The notes: generated by a model from the sequence alone, not told the origin. DNA of 64,000 nt from Margaritifera margaritifera (GCA_029931535.1 JAQPZY010000761.1:310001-374000); one strand, 5' to 3'; shown: positions 37,536-47,864, counted from the stretch's first letter. Made by a program: numbers and translations.

Positions 37536-37915
37536 CTCTTTCAATTGAGTCTAACACTTGGTGTATATTTAAATACAATTGTCGGATATATGTGACTATA
37601 CCATATAACTATAATCCTCTAAAAGAACGATCTTCACACAATCTCGGATATGTCGACTTTTCCCGACATTTCCGAGATTCATATAGCAGAGCAATTCTTT
37701 CACTGTTTTTTTGACAATATTGTCCCTAAATATATTTAGATTTAATATCGCAACCCACCAACGGGAAGGTCTTGTAATTGCGCGTATAATGATACCAACC
37801 AAATAACACATCGTATCTATTAAAATATGCCGGTTTGGACTATCTGACTATACAAGACATTCGGCTTGACAAAACTTATCAAATGTGCGCAGATATATTT
37901 TGTCAATATCTTCAC
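37536..37915 (+). repeat. Sat-A units flanking left Gypsy copy
   Basis: Two diverged Sat-A monomers with the CTCGG hairpin (37643-37676), CAACCCACCAACGGGAAGGT and TTGCGCGTATAATGATACCA. The inverted counterpart lies at 48846-49210. Confidence 0.8.
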
Positions 37916-37916
<1 letters not shown>

Positions 37917-37992
<76 letters not shown>

Positions 37993-38040
37993 TATATACA
38001 TTATATATATACATATTATATACATTATATATATACACAC

Positions 38041-38118
<78 letters not shown>
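37917..38118. repeat. (TA)n tract containing the Gypsy insertion point
   Basis: About 200 bp of TA with irregular ACATTATATAC and ACACAC interruptions. The outer LTR end of the minus-strand Gypsy copy abuts it directly. Confidence 0.9.
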
Positions 38119-38878
38119 TGTTACGACTCTATGGTCTAAGAAAAATGTAACAGAAAGAAAGTGAAACCAACAAATCAAGTAAAAATCAACAAGCAATTTA
38201 TTACTAGATAATTAAAATGAAAAATCAAAAAGTCACTTACAGTAATGTGTTTTGAAATCCTACTAATCCAATAAGAATGATTGTTCTAATCACAAGTCCT
38301 AAATATAGATTGTGTCCTTGAATGTTATTATGTGCCAATGGTCTCCAAAGTCCTGATGTACTAGAAATCTTGATGTGCTGAAGTCAAAATGAAGTATTCC
38401 AAAATCTCTGAATAAGTTCACATAAATTCCAAAATCATCAATTAAAAATCCAAAATCCAAAAGTTTATGAGCACTGTTATAATCCAATGAATATTTAAAA
38501 TAATTCCTCTCTTAGAATTTGGAATGAATTTTCACAACTGTAATAGCTCTTTACAAGACTGATGGTAATGTCGAACTGAAAAAATGTCCACCAAACATGA
38601 TATATATAAAGATTGGTCACATGACAGAATGTTCTAGATTGGTCACATGACAGAATGTTCTAGAATGTGTGTCATCTTAATGGAATTTTTACTTGTAAAC
38701 AAAAATCAACCTTGACCTTCAAATTGAGAAAACATATTGATCAAAACAACCTAATTCAAGGACACTAGTTATACATGTTTTTCCTAATAAACATAAAGAT
38801 TTAAGCAAATATTAAAGTGAAGAAACATTTATAATTTCCTAAAATATATATAATATTATATAAACATCATACATAACA
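38119..38878 (-). repeat. 3' LTR of minus-strand Gypsy copy (760 bp)
   Basis: On the minus strand starts TGTTATGTATGATG and ends GAGTCGTAACA, so it has TG...CA ends with a 5-bp inverted TGTTA/TAACA. Same length as the other complete LTR (47865-48624). It contains a tandem 26-bp motif (ATTGGTCACATGACAGAATG plus TTCTAG) twice at about 38612-38663. Confidence 0.9.
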
Positions 38879-38887
38879 CCTCCCTTC
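38879..38887 (-). promoter_or_regulatory. Polypurine tract, minus copy
   Basis: GAAGGGAGG on the minus strand directly abuts the 3' LTR start, the expected site for plus-strand DNA priming. Confidence 0.75.
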
Positions 38888-39016
38888 ATAAAGAAAAAGA
38901 AAGATTTATATAATAAAGCTTTCTTTTGAATATACATCTAATACTATAATAACCAAAATTACATAAGAACATGTTTTATGATACTGGACTTAATTACATC
39001 AAGCAATATTACATTT

Positions 39017-40495
39017 CTAGGCACGTGAGAGTGCATCTGCAATCACATTGTCTTTTCCCCTGATGTGTTTGATGTCAATGTTATATTCTTGCAATATCAA
39101 ACTCCATCTCAACAATCTCCGATTTTTATCTTTCATTTTGTTGATGAAAGTAAGGGGATTGTGATCACTGTACACAATAATTGGAGAAAGAGCTGAGGTA
39201 ACATACACTTCAAAATGCTGTAAAGCCAATATCAAAGCCAAACATTCTTTCTCAATTGTGGAATAATTTTTCTGGTGCTTGTTTAGTTTTTTAGAAAAAT
39301 AACACACAGGGTGATCCACACCACTTTTGTCTTCCTGAATCAATACTCCACCAACCCCTACATCACTTGCATCAACAGATAATTTAAATGATTGGCTAAA
39401 ATTTGGTGCAGAAAGAAGCATGGCCTTTAACTTGTCAAAAGATTCCTGACACTTGTCAGACCAATGAAATTTGGTTTTCTTACTCAATAAACTTGTCAAA
39501 GGTTCAGCAATTTTGGAAAAATTGGAACAAAATTTCCGATAATATCCAGCCATACCTAGAAATCGCATCAGTTGCTTTTTACAAATTGGAACTTGAAATT
39601 CAGAGATAGCTTTGACCTTAGCGTCTATAGGTTTAACTTGACCTTGTCCCACAATATGTCCTAAAAATGTGACACAAGCATGGCAAAACTCACTTTTGCT
39701 CAAATTAATTGTCAGATTCGCATCGCTGAGTCGATCAAGGAATTTTCGAATGGTTTCCAAATGATCTTCCCAGGTGTTGTTGTAGATAATGACGTCATCG
39801 ATATAAGCGTCACAATTATCAAGACCAAATGTTATCATGTTCATCAGACGTTGAAACGTTGCAGGCGAATTTTTCATTCCAAACGGCATGACTTTATATT
39901 GATAAAGTCCATCTGGAGTTGCAAATGCTGAGATTTCTTTTGCCCTTTCCGTCAGTGGAATTTGCCAGAATCCTTTTAAAAGGTCAAACTTGGTGACATA
40001 TTCCGCATTTCCAATTTTATCAATGCAATCGTCCATTCTTGGGATTGGAAATGAATCAGTTTTGGTGACACTGTTGACTTTTCTATAGTCAGTACACATA
40101 CGGAATGTATTATCTGGCTTGGGAACAAGAATACATGGTGAACTCCAGTTACTTTTACTTGGTTCTATGAAATCATTCTCCAGTAGATACTGAATTTCTT
40201 TCTTCAGATAGTTCTGTTTGAGAGGATTCATCCTATAAGGATGCTGTTTCACAGGCGCAGAATCTACAATGTCAACGTCATGATAAATTTTACTTGTTCG
40301 TGTTGGAACATCAGGAAACAAGTGCTCATAGTCATGTAATAGCTGTTTTAGTTCATTTCTTTCCTGTTGTTGTAGATGTGAAAGTTTCTGGTCTAGGTTG
40401 TTCAATATTTCTGAATTCCGAAGATTGGTTATACCAGTCACTATAGAGTGATTGTATTCCATCGTTGATATCTTCACTGTGTGGGACAGGTACAA
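39017..40495 (-). CDS. Gypsy RT-RNase H ORF, minus copy (492 codons)
   Basis: Reverse transcriptase with the expected order of motifs: a CILVPKPDNTFRMCTDYRKV block (residues 121-140), KFDLLKGFWQ with the first catalytic Asp (D171), YKVMPFGMKNSPATFQRLMN (200-219) and the YIDD active site (231-234). An RNase H domain follows, with DASDVG, a KECLAL stretch, YSDHNPLT and a C-terminal ADALSR. Compared with the plus copy, five residues are missing within KLKAML-LSAPN near 39420 (15-bp deletion, frame kept). The ORF overlaps the gag-PR-INT ORF by 143 nt in the +1 frame, so expression would need frameshifting or internal initiation; the annotated ATG need not be the true start. Confidence 0.9.
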   Translation of the reverse strand: MYLSHTVKISTMEYNHSIVTGITNLRNSEILNNLDQKLSHLQQQERNELKQLLHDYEHLFPDVPTRTSKIYHDVDIVDSAPVKQHPYRMNPLKQNYLKKEIQYLLENDFIEPSKSNWSSPCILVPKPDNTFRMCTDYRKVNSVTKTDSFPIPRMDDCIDKIGNAEYVTKFDLLKGFWQIPLTERAKEISAFATPDGLYQYKVMPFGMKNSPATFQRLMNMITFGLDNCDAYIDDVIIYNNTWEDHLETIRKFLDRLSDANLTINLSKSEFCHACVTFLGHIVGQGQVKPIDAKVKAISEFQVPICKKQLMRFLGMAGYYRKFCSNFSKIAEPLTSLLSKKTKFHWSDKCQESFDKLKAMLLSAPNFSQSFKLSVDASDVGVGGVLIQEDKSGVDHPVCYFSKKLNKHQKNYSTIEKECLALILALQHFEVYVTSALSPIIVYSDHNPLTFINKMKDKNRRLLRWSLILQEYNIDIKHIRGKDNVIADALSRA

Positions 40496-42911
40496 CTAAA
40501 TTAACAGAATAATTAGCTGAGCTATCTCTGTCAAAATATTCCTTTAACATATTTATATGACAAAGTTGTTTCTGTTTCCGTCTCCCAGGAGTGTTAATGA
40601 TATAATTTAAGTCATTTACTTTCTTTGCAACGGTATAAGGACCATAAAATTTAGCCTGAAGAGGATTCTGAGGTATGGGAAAGAGAGCCAGAACTTTGTC
40701 ACCAGGTTTAAAACTCCTTTCCTGTGAATTTCTGTCATACCTTAATTTCATTTTTGACTGGGTAGTGTGAAGAATAGTTCTTGCTACTTCACAGGCCTTT
40801 GACAACTTGTATTTGAAATCAGAGACATAAACAAGAAGATTAATCTTTGAATCTTCATTTGAAAGAAGTTTCTCTTTCAATAATTTCAATGGTCCACGGA
40901 CAGTATGACCAAAAACTAGTTCAAAGGGACTAAAACCCAACGACTCTTGAACTGATTCCCTAACAGCAAACAACAACAAATGAACACCCTCATCCCAATC
41001 CTTTTCTGTATCAAAGCAATATGATCGAATCATATTCTTCAAAGTTTGATGAAATCTTTCCAAAGCACCTTGACTTTCAGGGTGATAGGCAGAAGATTTA
41101 AACTGTTGGATGCCTAATTCATGCATAACTTGTTGGAAAATTCCAGACATAAAATTTGACCCTTGATTCGACTGGACCGATTTGGGAAGGCCAACAAGTG
41201 TAAAAAACTTCACCAAAGCTTTCACAATAGTTTTAGTTTTTATATTTCTCAGAGGAATTGCCTCTGGAAATCTTGTAGATGCACACATGATGGTCAACAA
41301 GTATTGGTTGCCTAACTTAGTTTTAGGTAAAGGACCAACACAGTCTACTATTATTCTACTAAATGGTTCATCAAATGCAGGAATAGGTTGCAGATGAGCC
41401 TTAGGTATCTTCTGATTGGGTTTTCCTACCATTTGACAAGTGTGACAAGATCTGCAGTATTTAGAAACATCACTTTTGAGTTTCGGCCAATAAAAATGAT
41501 TCAAGATCTTGTGATAAGTCTTACGGACTCCTAAATGACCAGCCAAAGGAGTTTCATGGGCTAAATTAAGAATTTCCTGTCGATATGACTTAGGAACAAC
41601 AATTTGATAGCTCACTGACCACTCGTCACCAGCGGGTACATCAGGTGGTCTCCATTTCCTCATAAGGACCCCATTTTTCACAAAGTAACACACTGGAACT
41701 TGTGTGGCTTCAGTTTCACTAATAGCCCTCTGAAACAAACAAGATATCTCGGGATCTTGCTCCTGTTCAACGACAAGGGATTGTCGTTTGTCATCCTGAT
41801 TAGAACAAAGAGAATGAGTTGCCAAAAGAGGATCACTGTGATCAATACCGTTTGATTGATCAATACCTGAGGAAAAAGTGACCTCATCAAAAAACTGACC
41901 AATACATGTGTCAGCTAAAGGAATAATATCCTGATCAACATCAATCTCAAGAGCTCTTTTTGCCATAGCTCTAGTAACTGCACAAGCAGGGTACAAATCA
42001 GGGATTTCAGTTTCGACAGGATCAACTTTCTGATCCAAACAAGGCTTGTCAGTTACAAGTGGATTAACCACAACCTTATCTCCAGCTAGATCATTGCCTA
42101 GTAATAAATGAACACCCTCTATGGGTAAAGAAGTCACTGCCCCAACAGTCACAGGTCCAGAAACTAAGTCTGATGCCAAATTTACACAATGGAGAGGAAC
42201 ATTTACAAAGCCGCACTCTACTCCCTGAACAAGAACACTTTCACTTGAAGAAGACTCCTCAGACAAAGGCAAAGTACCTGACAATAAAAGACTCTGAGAA
42301 GCTCCAGTGTCCCTTAATATTTTAATTGGGATAGGTTTGGCAGAATCACCAATAAGTGATATAGAACCTTCTGACATGAATGGTTCATAAGCCTCCAAAA
42401 TAGAATCAGACTGGGGTTTGTTTGACCCAACAAATGTATTGCTTTCAATACAAGACCGTGACCTTGACCTCGTAGAAATAAGAGCATTTGGAAAAGCTCT
42501 GTCTTTTCTCTGTTGCTTATTTTTCAACTTGAAGCAATCAGAAATAACGTGCCCTTTCGTTTTACAATAAGTGCACGTAGGAAGAGATAAGGATTTCTGA
42601 TCAGTCTTATCAGATGTTTGATTCCTAACAGTTGTGCTGTTGTGAAATTTGGAAGTACTCGAATGAGATTGAAATGGTTTTTTACCAGAAAACTGCTGAG
42701 AGGACGACTTATTGCCAAATGAAATTTTGTGAGTCAAGGAATAATCATCAGCCATACGAGCAGCATTTTCCAAATTTTCCACATTCTGCTCGTCAAGATA
42801 GGTTTTAACATCACTATGGATGCACCTCTTGAACTCTTCATTTAACTTTCTCATGCACTCTATCCCCTCCTGGATAGGTTTTGAAATGAAATTCTGAACA
42901 TTAGATGCCAT
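40353..42911 (-). CDS. Gypsy gag-protease-integrase ORF, minus copy (852 codons)
   Basis: Starts 167 nt after the LTR. Gag is reduced: about 20 N-terminal residues run straight into EEFKRCIHSDVKTYLDEQ, normally the end of the capsid region, so most of capsid is absent. A CCHC knuckle (C113, C116, H121, C126) follows, then protease with DTGA at 201-204. Integrase has an HHCC zinc module (about 452-492), first catalytic D523, Glu E618 and a GPY/F-like module (YGPYTV) towards the C-terminus. The second catalytic position, in the QS-x-QGSNF motif, is Asn (N582, codon 41168-41166) and not Asp; its spacing to E618 is the usual 35 residues. Integrase is predicted inactive. Confidence 0.9.
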   Translation of the reverse strand: MASNVQNFISKPIQEGIECMRKLNEEFKRCIHSDVKTYLDEQNVENLENAARMADDYSLTHKISFGNKSSSQQFSGKKPFQSHSSTSKFHNSTTVRNQTSDKTDQKSLSLPTCTYCKTKGHVISDCFKLKNKQQRKDRAFPNALISTRSRSRSCIESNTFVGSNKPQSDSILEAYEPFMSEGSISLIGDSAKPIPIKILRDTGASQSLLLSGTLPLSEESSSSESVLVQGVECGFVNVPLHCVNLASDLVSGPVTVGAVTSLPIEGVHLLLGNDLAGDKVVVNPLVTDKPCLDQKVDPVETEIPDLYPACAVTRAMAKRALEIDVDQDIIPLADTCIGQFFDEVTFSSGIDQSNGIDHSDPLLATHSLCSNQDDKRQSLVVEQEQDPEISCLFQRAISETEATQVPVCYFVKNGVLMRKWRPPDVPAGDEWSVSYQIVVPKSYRQEILNLAHETPLAGHLGVRKTYHKILNHFYWPKLKSDVSKYCRSCHTCQMVGKPNQKIPKAHLQPIPAFDEPFSRIIVDCVGPLPKTKLGNQYLLTIMCASTRFPEAIPLRNIKTKTIVKALVKFFTLVGLPKSVQSNQGSNFMSGIFQQVMHELGIQQFKSSAYHPESQGALERFHQTLKNMIRSYCFDTEKDWDEGVHLLLFAVRESVQESLGFSPFELVFGHTVRGPLKLLKEKLLSNEDSKINLLVYVSDFKYKLSKACEVARTILHTTQSKMKLRYDRNSQERSFKPGDKVLALFPIPQNPLQAKFYGPYTVAKKVNDLNYIINTPGRRKQKQLCHINMLKEYFDRDSSANYSVNLVVPVPHSEDINDGIQSLYSDWYNQSSEFRNIEQPRPETFTSTTTGKK

Positions 42912-43060
42912 TGTAAATGCTTGTTGGTGTCACACAAAAAAATTTCTCTATTTAAAAATCTTTGCCAAAGACAAAAAAAAATTCAGAGACAAAATCAATA
43001 TGAATTTCAAAAATAACTTTAATATCTCTAATATGCTTTAATGAAATTCAGATCCAAGAA

Positions 43061-43072
43061 GACGAGCCCCCA
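43061..43072 (-). promoter_or_regulatory. Primer-binding site (tRNA-Pro type), minus copy
   Basis: TGGGGGCTCGTC on the minus strand, 5 nt inside the 5' LTR end. It matches the 12 terminal bases of the proline-tRNA primer site known from murine gammaretroviruses; similarity fades beyond that. Confidence 0.7.
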
Positions 43073-43077
43073 ATTTC

Positions 43078-43220
43078 TGTTACGACTCTATGGTCTAAGA
43101 AAAATGTAACAGAAAGAAAGTGAAACCAACAAATCAAGTAAAAATCAACAAGCAATTTATTACTAGATAATTAAAATGAAAAATCAAAAAGTCACTTCAG
43201 TAATGTGTTTTGAAATCCTA
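43078..43220 (-). repeat. Truncated 5' LTR of minus copy
   Basis: Equals the last roughly 145 bases of the LTR (38119-38263 equivalent, with a 2-bp loss at CACTTCAGT). It stops at CCTA where it joins the plus-strand copy's LTR. Confidence 0.85.
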
Positions 43221-43645
43221 TTACAGTTGTGAAAATTCATTCCAAATTCTAAGAGAGGAATTATTTTAAATATTCATTGGATTATAACAGTGCTCATAAA
43301 CTTTTGGATTTTGGATTTTTAATTGATGATTTTGGAATTTATGTGAACTTATTCAGAGATTTTGGAATACTTCATTTTGACTTCAGCACATCAAGATTTC
43401 TAGTACATCAGGACTTTGGAGACCATTGGCACATAATAACATTCAAGGACACAATCTATATTTAGGACTTGTGATTAGAACAATCATTCTTATTGGATTA
43501 GTAGGATTTCAAAACACATTACTGTAAGTGACTTTTTGATTTTTCATTTTAATTATCTAGTAATAAATTGCTTGTTGATTTTTACTTGATTTGTTGGTTT
43601 CACTTTCTTTCTGTTACATTTTTCTTAGACCATAGAGTCGTAACA
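43218..43645 (+). repeat. Truncated 5' LTR of plus copy (428 bp)
   Basis: Corresponds to 48197-48624 of the complete LTR, so the first roughly 332 bases, including the presumed promoter start, are missing. Its 3' half forms the inverted partner of 43078-43220. Confidence 0.9.
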
Positions 43646-43650
43646 GAAAT

Positions 43651-43662
43651 TGGGGGCTCGTC
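43651..43662 (+). promoter_or_regulatory. Primer-binding site (tRNA-Pro type), plus copy
   Basis: TGGGGGCTCGTC, 5 nt after the LTR end, identical to the other copy. Confidence 0.7.
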
Positions 43663-43811
43663 TTCTGGGATCTGAATTTCATTAAAGAATATTAGAGATA
43701 TTAAAGTTATTTTTGAAATTCATATTGATTTTGTCTCTGAATTTTTGTTTGTCTTTGGCAAAGATTTTTAAATAGAGAAATCTTTTTGTGTGACACCAAC
43801 AAGCATTTACA

Positions 43812-44099
43812 ATGGCATCTAATGTTCAGAATTTCATTTCAAAACCTATCCAGGAGGGGATAGAGTGCATGAGAAAGTTAATTGAAGAGTTCAAGAGGTG
43901 CATCCATAGTGATGTTAAAACCTATCTTGACGAGCAGAATGTGGAAAATTTGGAAAATGCTGCTCGTATGGCTGATGATTATTCCTTGACTCACAAAATT
44001 TCATTTGGCAATAAGTCGTCCTCTCAGCAGTTTTCTGGTAAAAAAACCATTTCAATCTCATTCGAGTACTTCCAAATTTCACAACAGCACAACTGTTAG
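43812..44099 (+). pseudogene. Gypsy gag N-terminal fragment, plus copy (frameshifted)
   Basis: Same short gag start as in the minus copy (one Asn-to-Ile change near residue 24), but a run of seven A at 44040-44046, six in the other copy, shifts the frame before the zinc knuckle, and the ORF ends 18 codons later. The downstream frame reopens for gag-PR-INT. Confidence 0.85.
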
Positions 44100-46371
44100 G
44101 AATCAAACATCTGATAAGACTGATCAGAAATCCTTATCTCTTCCTACGTGCACTTATTGTAAAACGAAAGGGCACGTTATTTCTGATTGCTTCAAGTTGA
44201 AAAATAAGCAACAGAGAAAAGACAGAGCTTTTCCAAATGCTCTTATTTCTACGAGGTCAAGGTCACGGTCTTGTATTGAAAGCAATACATTTGTTGGGTC
44301 AAACAAACCCCAGTCTGATTCTATTTTGGAGGCTTATGAACCATTCATGTCAGAAGGTTCTATATCACTTATTGGTGATTCTGCCAAACCTATCCCAATT
44401 AAAATATTAAGGGACACTGGAGCTTCTCAGAGTCTTTTATTGTCAGGTACTTTGCCTTTGTCTGAGGAGTCTTCTTCAAGTGAAAGTGTTCTTGTTCAGG
44501 GAGTAGAGTGCGGCTTTGTAAATGTTCCTCTCCATTGTGTAAATTTGGCATCAGACTTAGTTTCTGGACCTGTGACTGTTGGGGCAGTGACTTCTTTACC
44601 CATAGAGGGTGTTCATTTATTACTAGGCAATGATCTAGCTGGAGATAAGGTTGTGGTTAATCCACTTGTAACTGACAAGCCTTGTTTGGATCAGAAAGTT
44701 GATCCTGTCGAAACTGAAATCCCTGATTTGTACCCTGCTTGTGCAGTTACTAGAGCTATGGCAAAAAGAGCTCTTGAGATTGATGTTGATCAGGATATTA
44801 TTCCTTTAGCTGACACATGTATTGGTCAGTTTTTTGATGAGGTCACTTTTTCCTCAGGTATTGATCAATCAAACGGTATTGATCACAGTGATCCTCTTTT
44901 GGCAACTCATTCTCTTTGTTCTAATCAGGATGACAAACGACAATCCCTTGTTGTTGAACAGGAGCAAGATCCCGAGATATCTTGTTTGTTTCAGAGGGCT
45001 ATTAGTGAAACTGAAGCCACACAAGTTCCAGTGTGTTACTTTGTGAAAAATGGGGTCCTTATGAGGAAATGGAGACCACCTGATGTACCCGCTGGTGACG
45101 AGTGGTCAGTGAGCTATCAAATTGTTGTTCCTAAGTCATATCGACAGGAAATTCTTAATTTAGCCCATGAAACTCCTTTGGCTGGTCATTTAGGAGTCCG
45201 TAAGACTTATCACAAGATCTTGAATCATTTTTATTGGCCGAAACTCAAAAGTGATGTTTCTAAATACTGCAGATCTTGTCACACTTGTCAAATGGTAGGA
45301 AAACCCAATCAGAAGATACCTAAGGCTCATCTGCAACCTATTCCTGCATTTGATGAACCATTTAGTAGAATAATAGTAGACTGTGTTGGTCCTTTACCTA
45401 AAACTAAGTTAGGCAACCAACACTTGTTGACCATCATGTGTGCATCTACAAGATTTCCAGAGGCAATTCCTCTGAGAAATATAAAAACTAAAACTATTGT
45501 GAAAGCTTTGGTGAAGTTTTTTACACTTGTTGGCCTTCCCAAATCGGTCCAGTCGAATCAAGGGTCAAATTTTATGTCTGGAATTTTCCAACAAGTTATG
45601 CATGAATTAGGTATCCAACAGTTTAAATCTTCTGCCTATCACCCTGAAAGTCAAGGTGCTTTGGAAAGATTTCATCAAACTTTGAAGAATATGATTCGAT
45701 CATATTGCTTTGATACAGAAAAGGATTGGGATGAGGGTGTTCATTTGTTGTTGTTTGCTGTTAGGGAATCAGTTCAAGAGTCGTTGGGTTTTAGTCCCTT
45801 TGAACTAGTTTTTGGTCATACTGTCCGTGGACCATTGAAATTATTGAAAGAGAAACTTCTTTCACATGAAGATTCAAAGATTAATCTTCTTGTTTATGTC
45901 TCTGATTTCAAATACAAGTTGTCAAAGGCCTGTGAAGTAGCAAGAACTAATCTTCACACTACCCAGTCAAAAATGAAATTAAGGTATGACAGAAATTCAC
46001 AGGAAAGGAGTTTTAAACCTGGTGACAAAGTTCTGGCTCTCTTTCCCATACCTCAGAATCCTCTTCAGGCTAAATTTTATGGTCCTTATACCGTTGCAAA
46101 GAAAGTAAATGACTTAAATTATATCATTAACACTCCTGGGAGACGGAAACAGAAACAACTTTGTCATATAAATATGTTAAAGGAATATTTTGACAGAGAT
46201 AGCTCAGCTAATTATTCTGTTAATTTAGTTGTACCTGTCCCACACAGTGAAGATATCAACGATGGAATACAATCACTCTATAGTGACTGGTATAACCAAT
46301 CTTCGGAATTCAGAAATATTGAACAACCTAGACCAGAAACTTTCACATCTACAACAACAGGAAAGAAATGA
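44047..46371 (+). pseudogene. Gypsy gag(CCHC)-protease-integrase, plus copy
   Basis: Continues the domain series of the minus copy without further breaks: CCHC knuckle, DTGA protease, HHCC module, integrase core and YGPYTV module. The second catalytic position is again Asn (codon AAT, 45556-45558). A few residue differences from the minus copy were seen (for example QYLL/QHLL and RTILHT/RTNLHT). Typed as pseudogene because the gag start is out of frame with it. Confidence 0.85.
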
Positions 46372-47488
46372 ACTAAAACAGCTATTACATGACTATGAGC
46401 ACTTGTTTCCTGATGTTCCAACACGAACAAGTAAAATTTATCATGACGTTGACATTGTAGATTCTGCGCCTGTGAAACAGCATCCTTATAGGATGAATCC
46501 TCTCAAACAGAACTATCTGAAGAAAGAAATTCAGTATCTACTGGAGAATGATTTCATAGAACCAAGTAAAAGTAACTGGAGTTCACCATGTATTCTTGTT
46601 CCCAAGCCAGATAATACATTCCGTATGTGTACTGACTATAGAAAAGTCAACAGTGTCACCAAAACTGATTCATTTCCAATCCCAAGAATGGACGATTGCA
46701 TTGATAAAATTGGAAATGCGGAATATGTCACCAAGTTTGACCTTTTAAAAGGATTCTGGCAAATTCCACTGACGGAAAGGGCAAAAGAAATCTCAGCATT
46801 TGCAACTCCAGATGGACTTTATCAATATAAAGTCATGCCGTTTGGAATGAAAAATTCGCCTGCAACGTTTCAACGTCTGATGAACATGATAACATTTGGT
46901 CTTGATAATTGTGACGCTTATATCGATGACGTCATTATCTACAACAACACCTGGGAAGATCATTTGGAAACCATTCGAAAATTCCTTGATCGACTCAGCG
47001 ATGCGAATCTGACAATTAATTTGAGCAAAAGTGAGTTTTGCCATGCTTGTGTCACATTTTTAGGACATATTGTGGGACAAGGTCAAGTTAAACCTATAGA
47101 CGCTAAGGTCAAAGCTATCTCTGAATTTCAAGTTCCAATTTGTAAAAAGCAACTGATGCGATTTCTAGGTATGGCTGGATATTATCGGAAATTTTGTTCC
47201 AATTTTTCCAAAATTGCTGAACCTTTGACAAGTTTATTGAGTAAGAAAACCAAATTTCATTGGTCTGACAAGTGTCAGGAATCTTTTGACAAGTTAAAGG
47301 CCATGCTTAAGAACGCACCAGTTCTTTCTGCACCAAATTTTAGCCAATCATTTAAATTATCTGTTGATGCAAGTGATGTAGGGGTTGGTGGAGTATTGAT
47401 TCAGGAAGACAAAAGTGGTGTGGATCACCCTGTGTGTTATTTTTCTAAAAAACTAAACAAGCACCAGAAAAATTATTCCACAATTTAG
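46229..47488 (+). pseudogene. Gypsy RT-RNase H, plus copy, up to nonsense codon
   Basis: RT is complete with YIDD and the same motifs as the minus copy. RNase H is interrupted by TAG at 47486-47488, where the partner has a Glu codon (in STI-x-KECLAL). The five residues lost in the minus copy are present here. Overlaps the upstream ORF by 143 nt in the +1 frame, as in the partner. Confidence 0.88.
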
Positions 47489-47726
47489 AAGGAATGTTTG
47501 GCTTTGATATTGGCTTTACAGCATTTTGAAGTGTATGTTAGTTACCTCAGCTCTTTCTCCAATTATTGTGTACAGTGATCACAATCCCCTTACTTCCATC
47601 AACAAAATGAAAGATAAAAATCGGAGATTGTTGAGATGGAGTTTGATATTGCAAGAATATAACATTGACATCAAACACATCAGGGGAAAAGACAATGTGA
47701 TTGCAGATGCACTCTCACGTGCCTAG
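47489..47726 (+). pseudogene. RNase H C-terminal remainder, plus copy
   Basis: Continues after the nonsense codon; a 4-bp insertion near 47538-47541 (GTATGTTAGTTACC against GTATGTTACC in the partner) shifts the frame again. The last 60 codons, through YSDHNPLT and ADALSRA, are then open. Confidence 0.85.
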
Positions 47727-47855
47727 AAATGTAATATTGCTTGATGTAATTAAGTCCAGTATCATAAAACATGTTCTTATGTAATTTTGGTTATTATAGT
47801 ATTAGATGTATATTCAAAAGAAAGCTTTATTATATAAATCTTTCTTTTTCTTTAT

Positions 47856-47864
47856 GAAGGGAGG
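47856..47864 (+). promoter_or_regulatory. Polypurine tract, plus copy
   Basis: GAAGGGAGG immediately before the 3' LTR. Confidence 0.75.

Larger units (their letters stand above)
38119..43220 (-). mobile_element. Gypsy-type (Gmr1-like) LTR retrotransposon, minus-strand copy
   Basis: Layout along the minus strand: truncated 5' LTR (43220-43078), primer-binding site, gag-protease-integrase ORF, overlapping reverse transcriptase-RNase H ORF, polypurine tract, full 760-bp 3' LTR (38878-38119). The RT is of Ty3/Gypsy type but integrase lies upstream of RT, the order described for Gmr1-group elements. Apart from the 5' LTR truncation at the palindrome centre it keeps long open frames, but gag is short, integrase lacks a catalytic Asp and RNase H has a 15-bp in-frame loss. 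Confidence 0.9.

Noticed and set aside
37820..38196. Overlapping open frames of alternating Ile and Tyr on both strands (also at 48547-48914 and 58626-58933)
   Set aside because: Produced by (TA)n tracts, open in every frame.
39403..39931. Frames antisense to Gypsy RT and integrase (also 41182, 45327, 46793)
   Set aside because: Shadow frames of the pol genes, mirrored in both copies.
43277..43465. 62-codon frame found three times (also 38299-38487 and 48256-48444)
   Set aside because: It lies inside the Gypsy LTR and is copied with it; no known LTR protein of this kind.
43078..43645. The whole palindrome as a sequencing artefact (missed hairpin adapter)
   Set aside because: The arms differ by indels, substitutions and number of satellite units, and the centre has an asymmetric loop; not fully excluded without reads.
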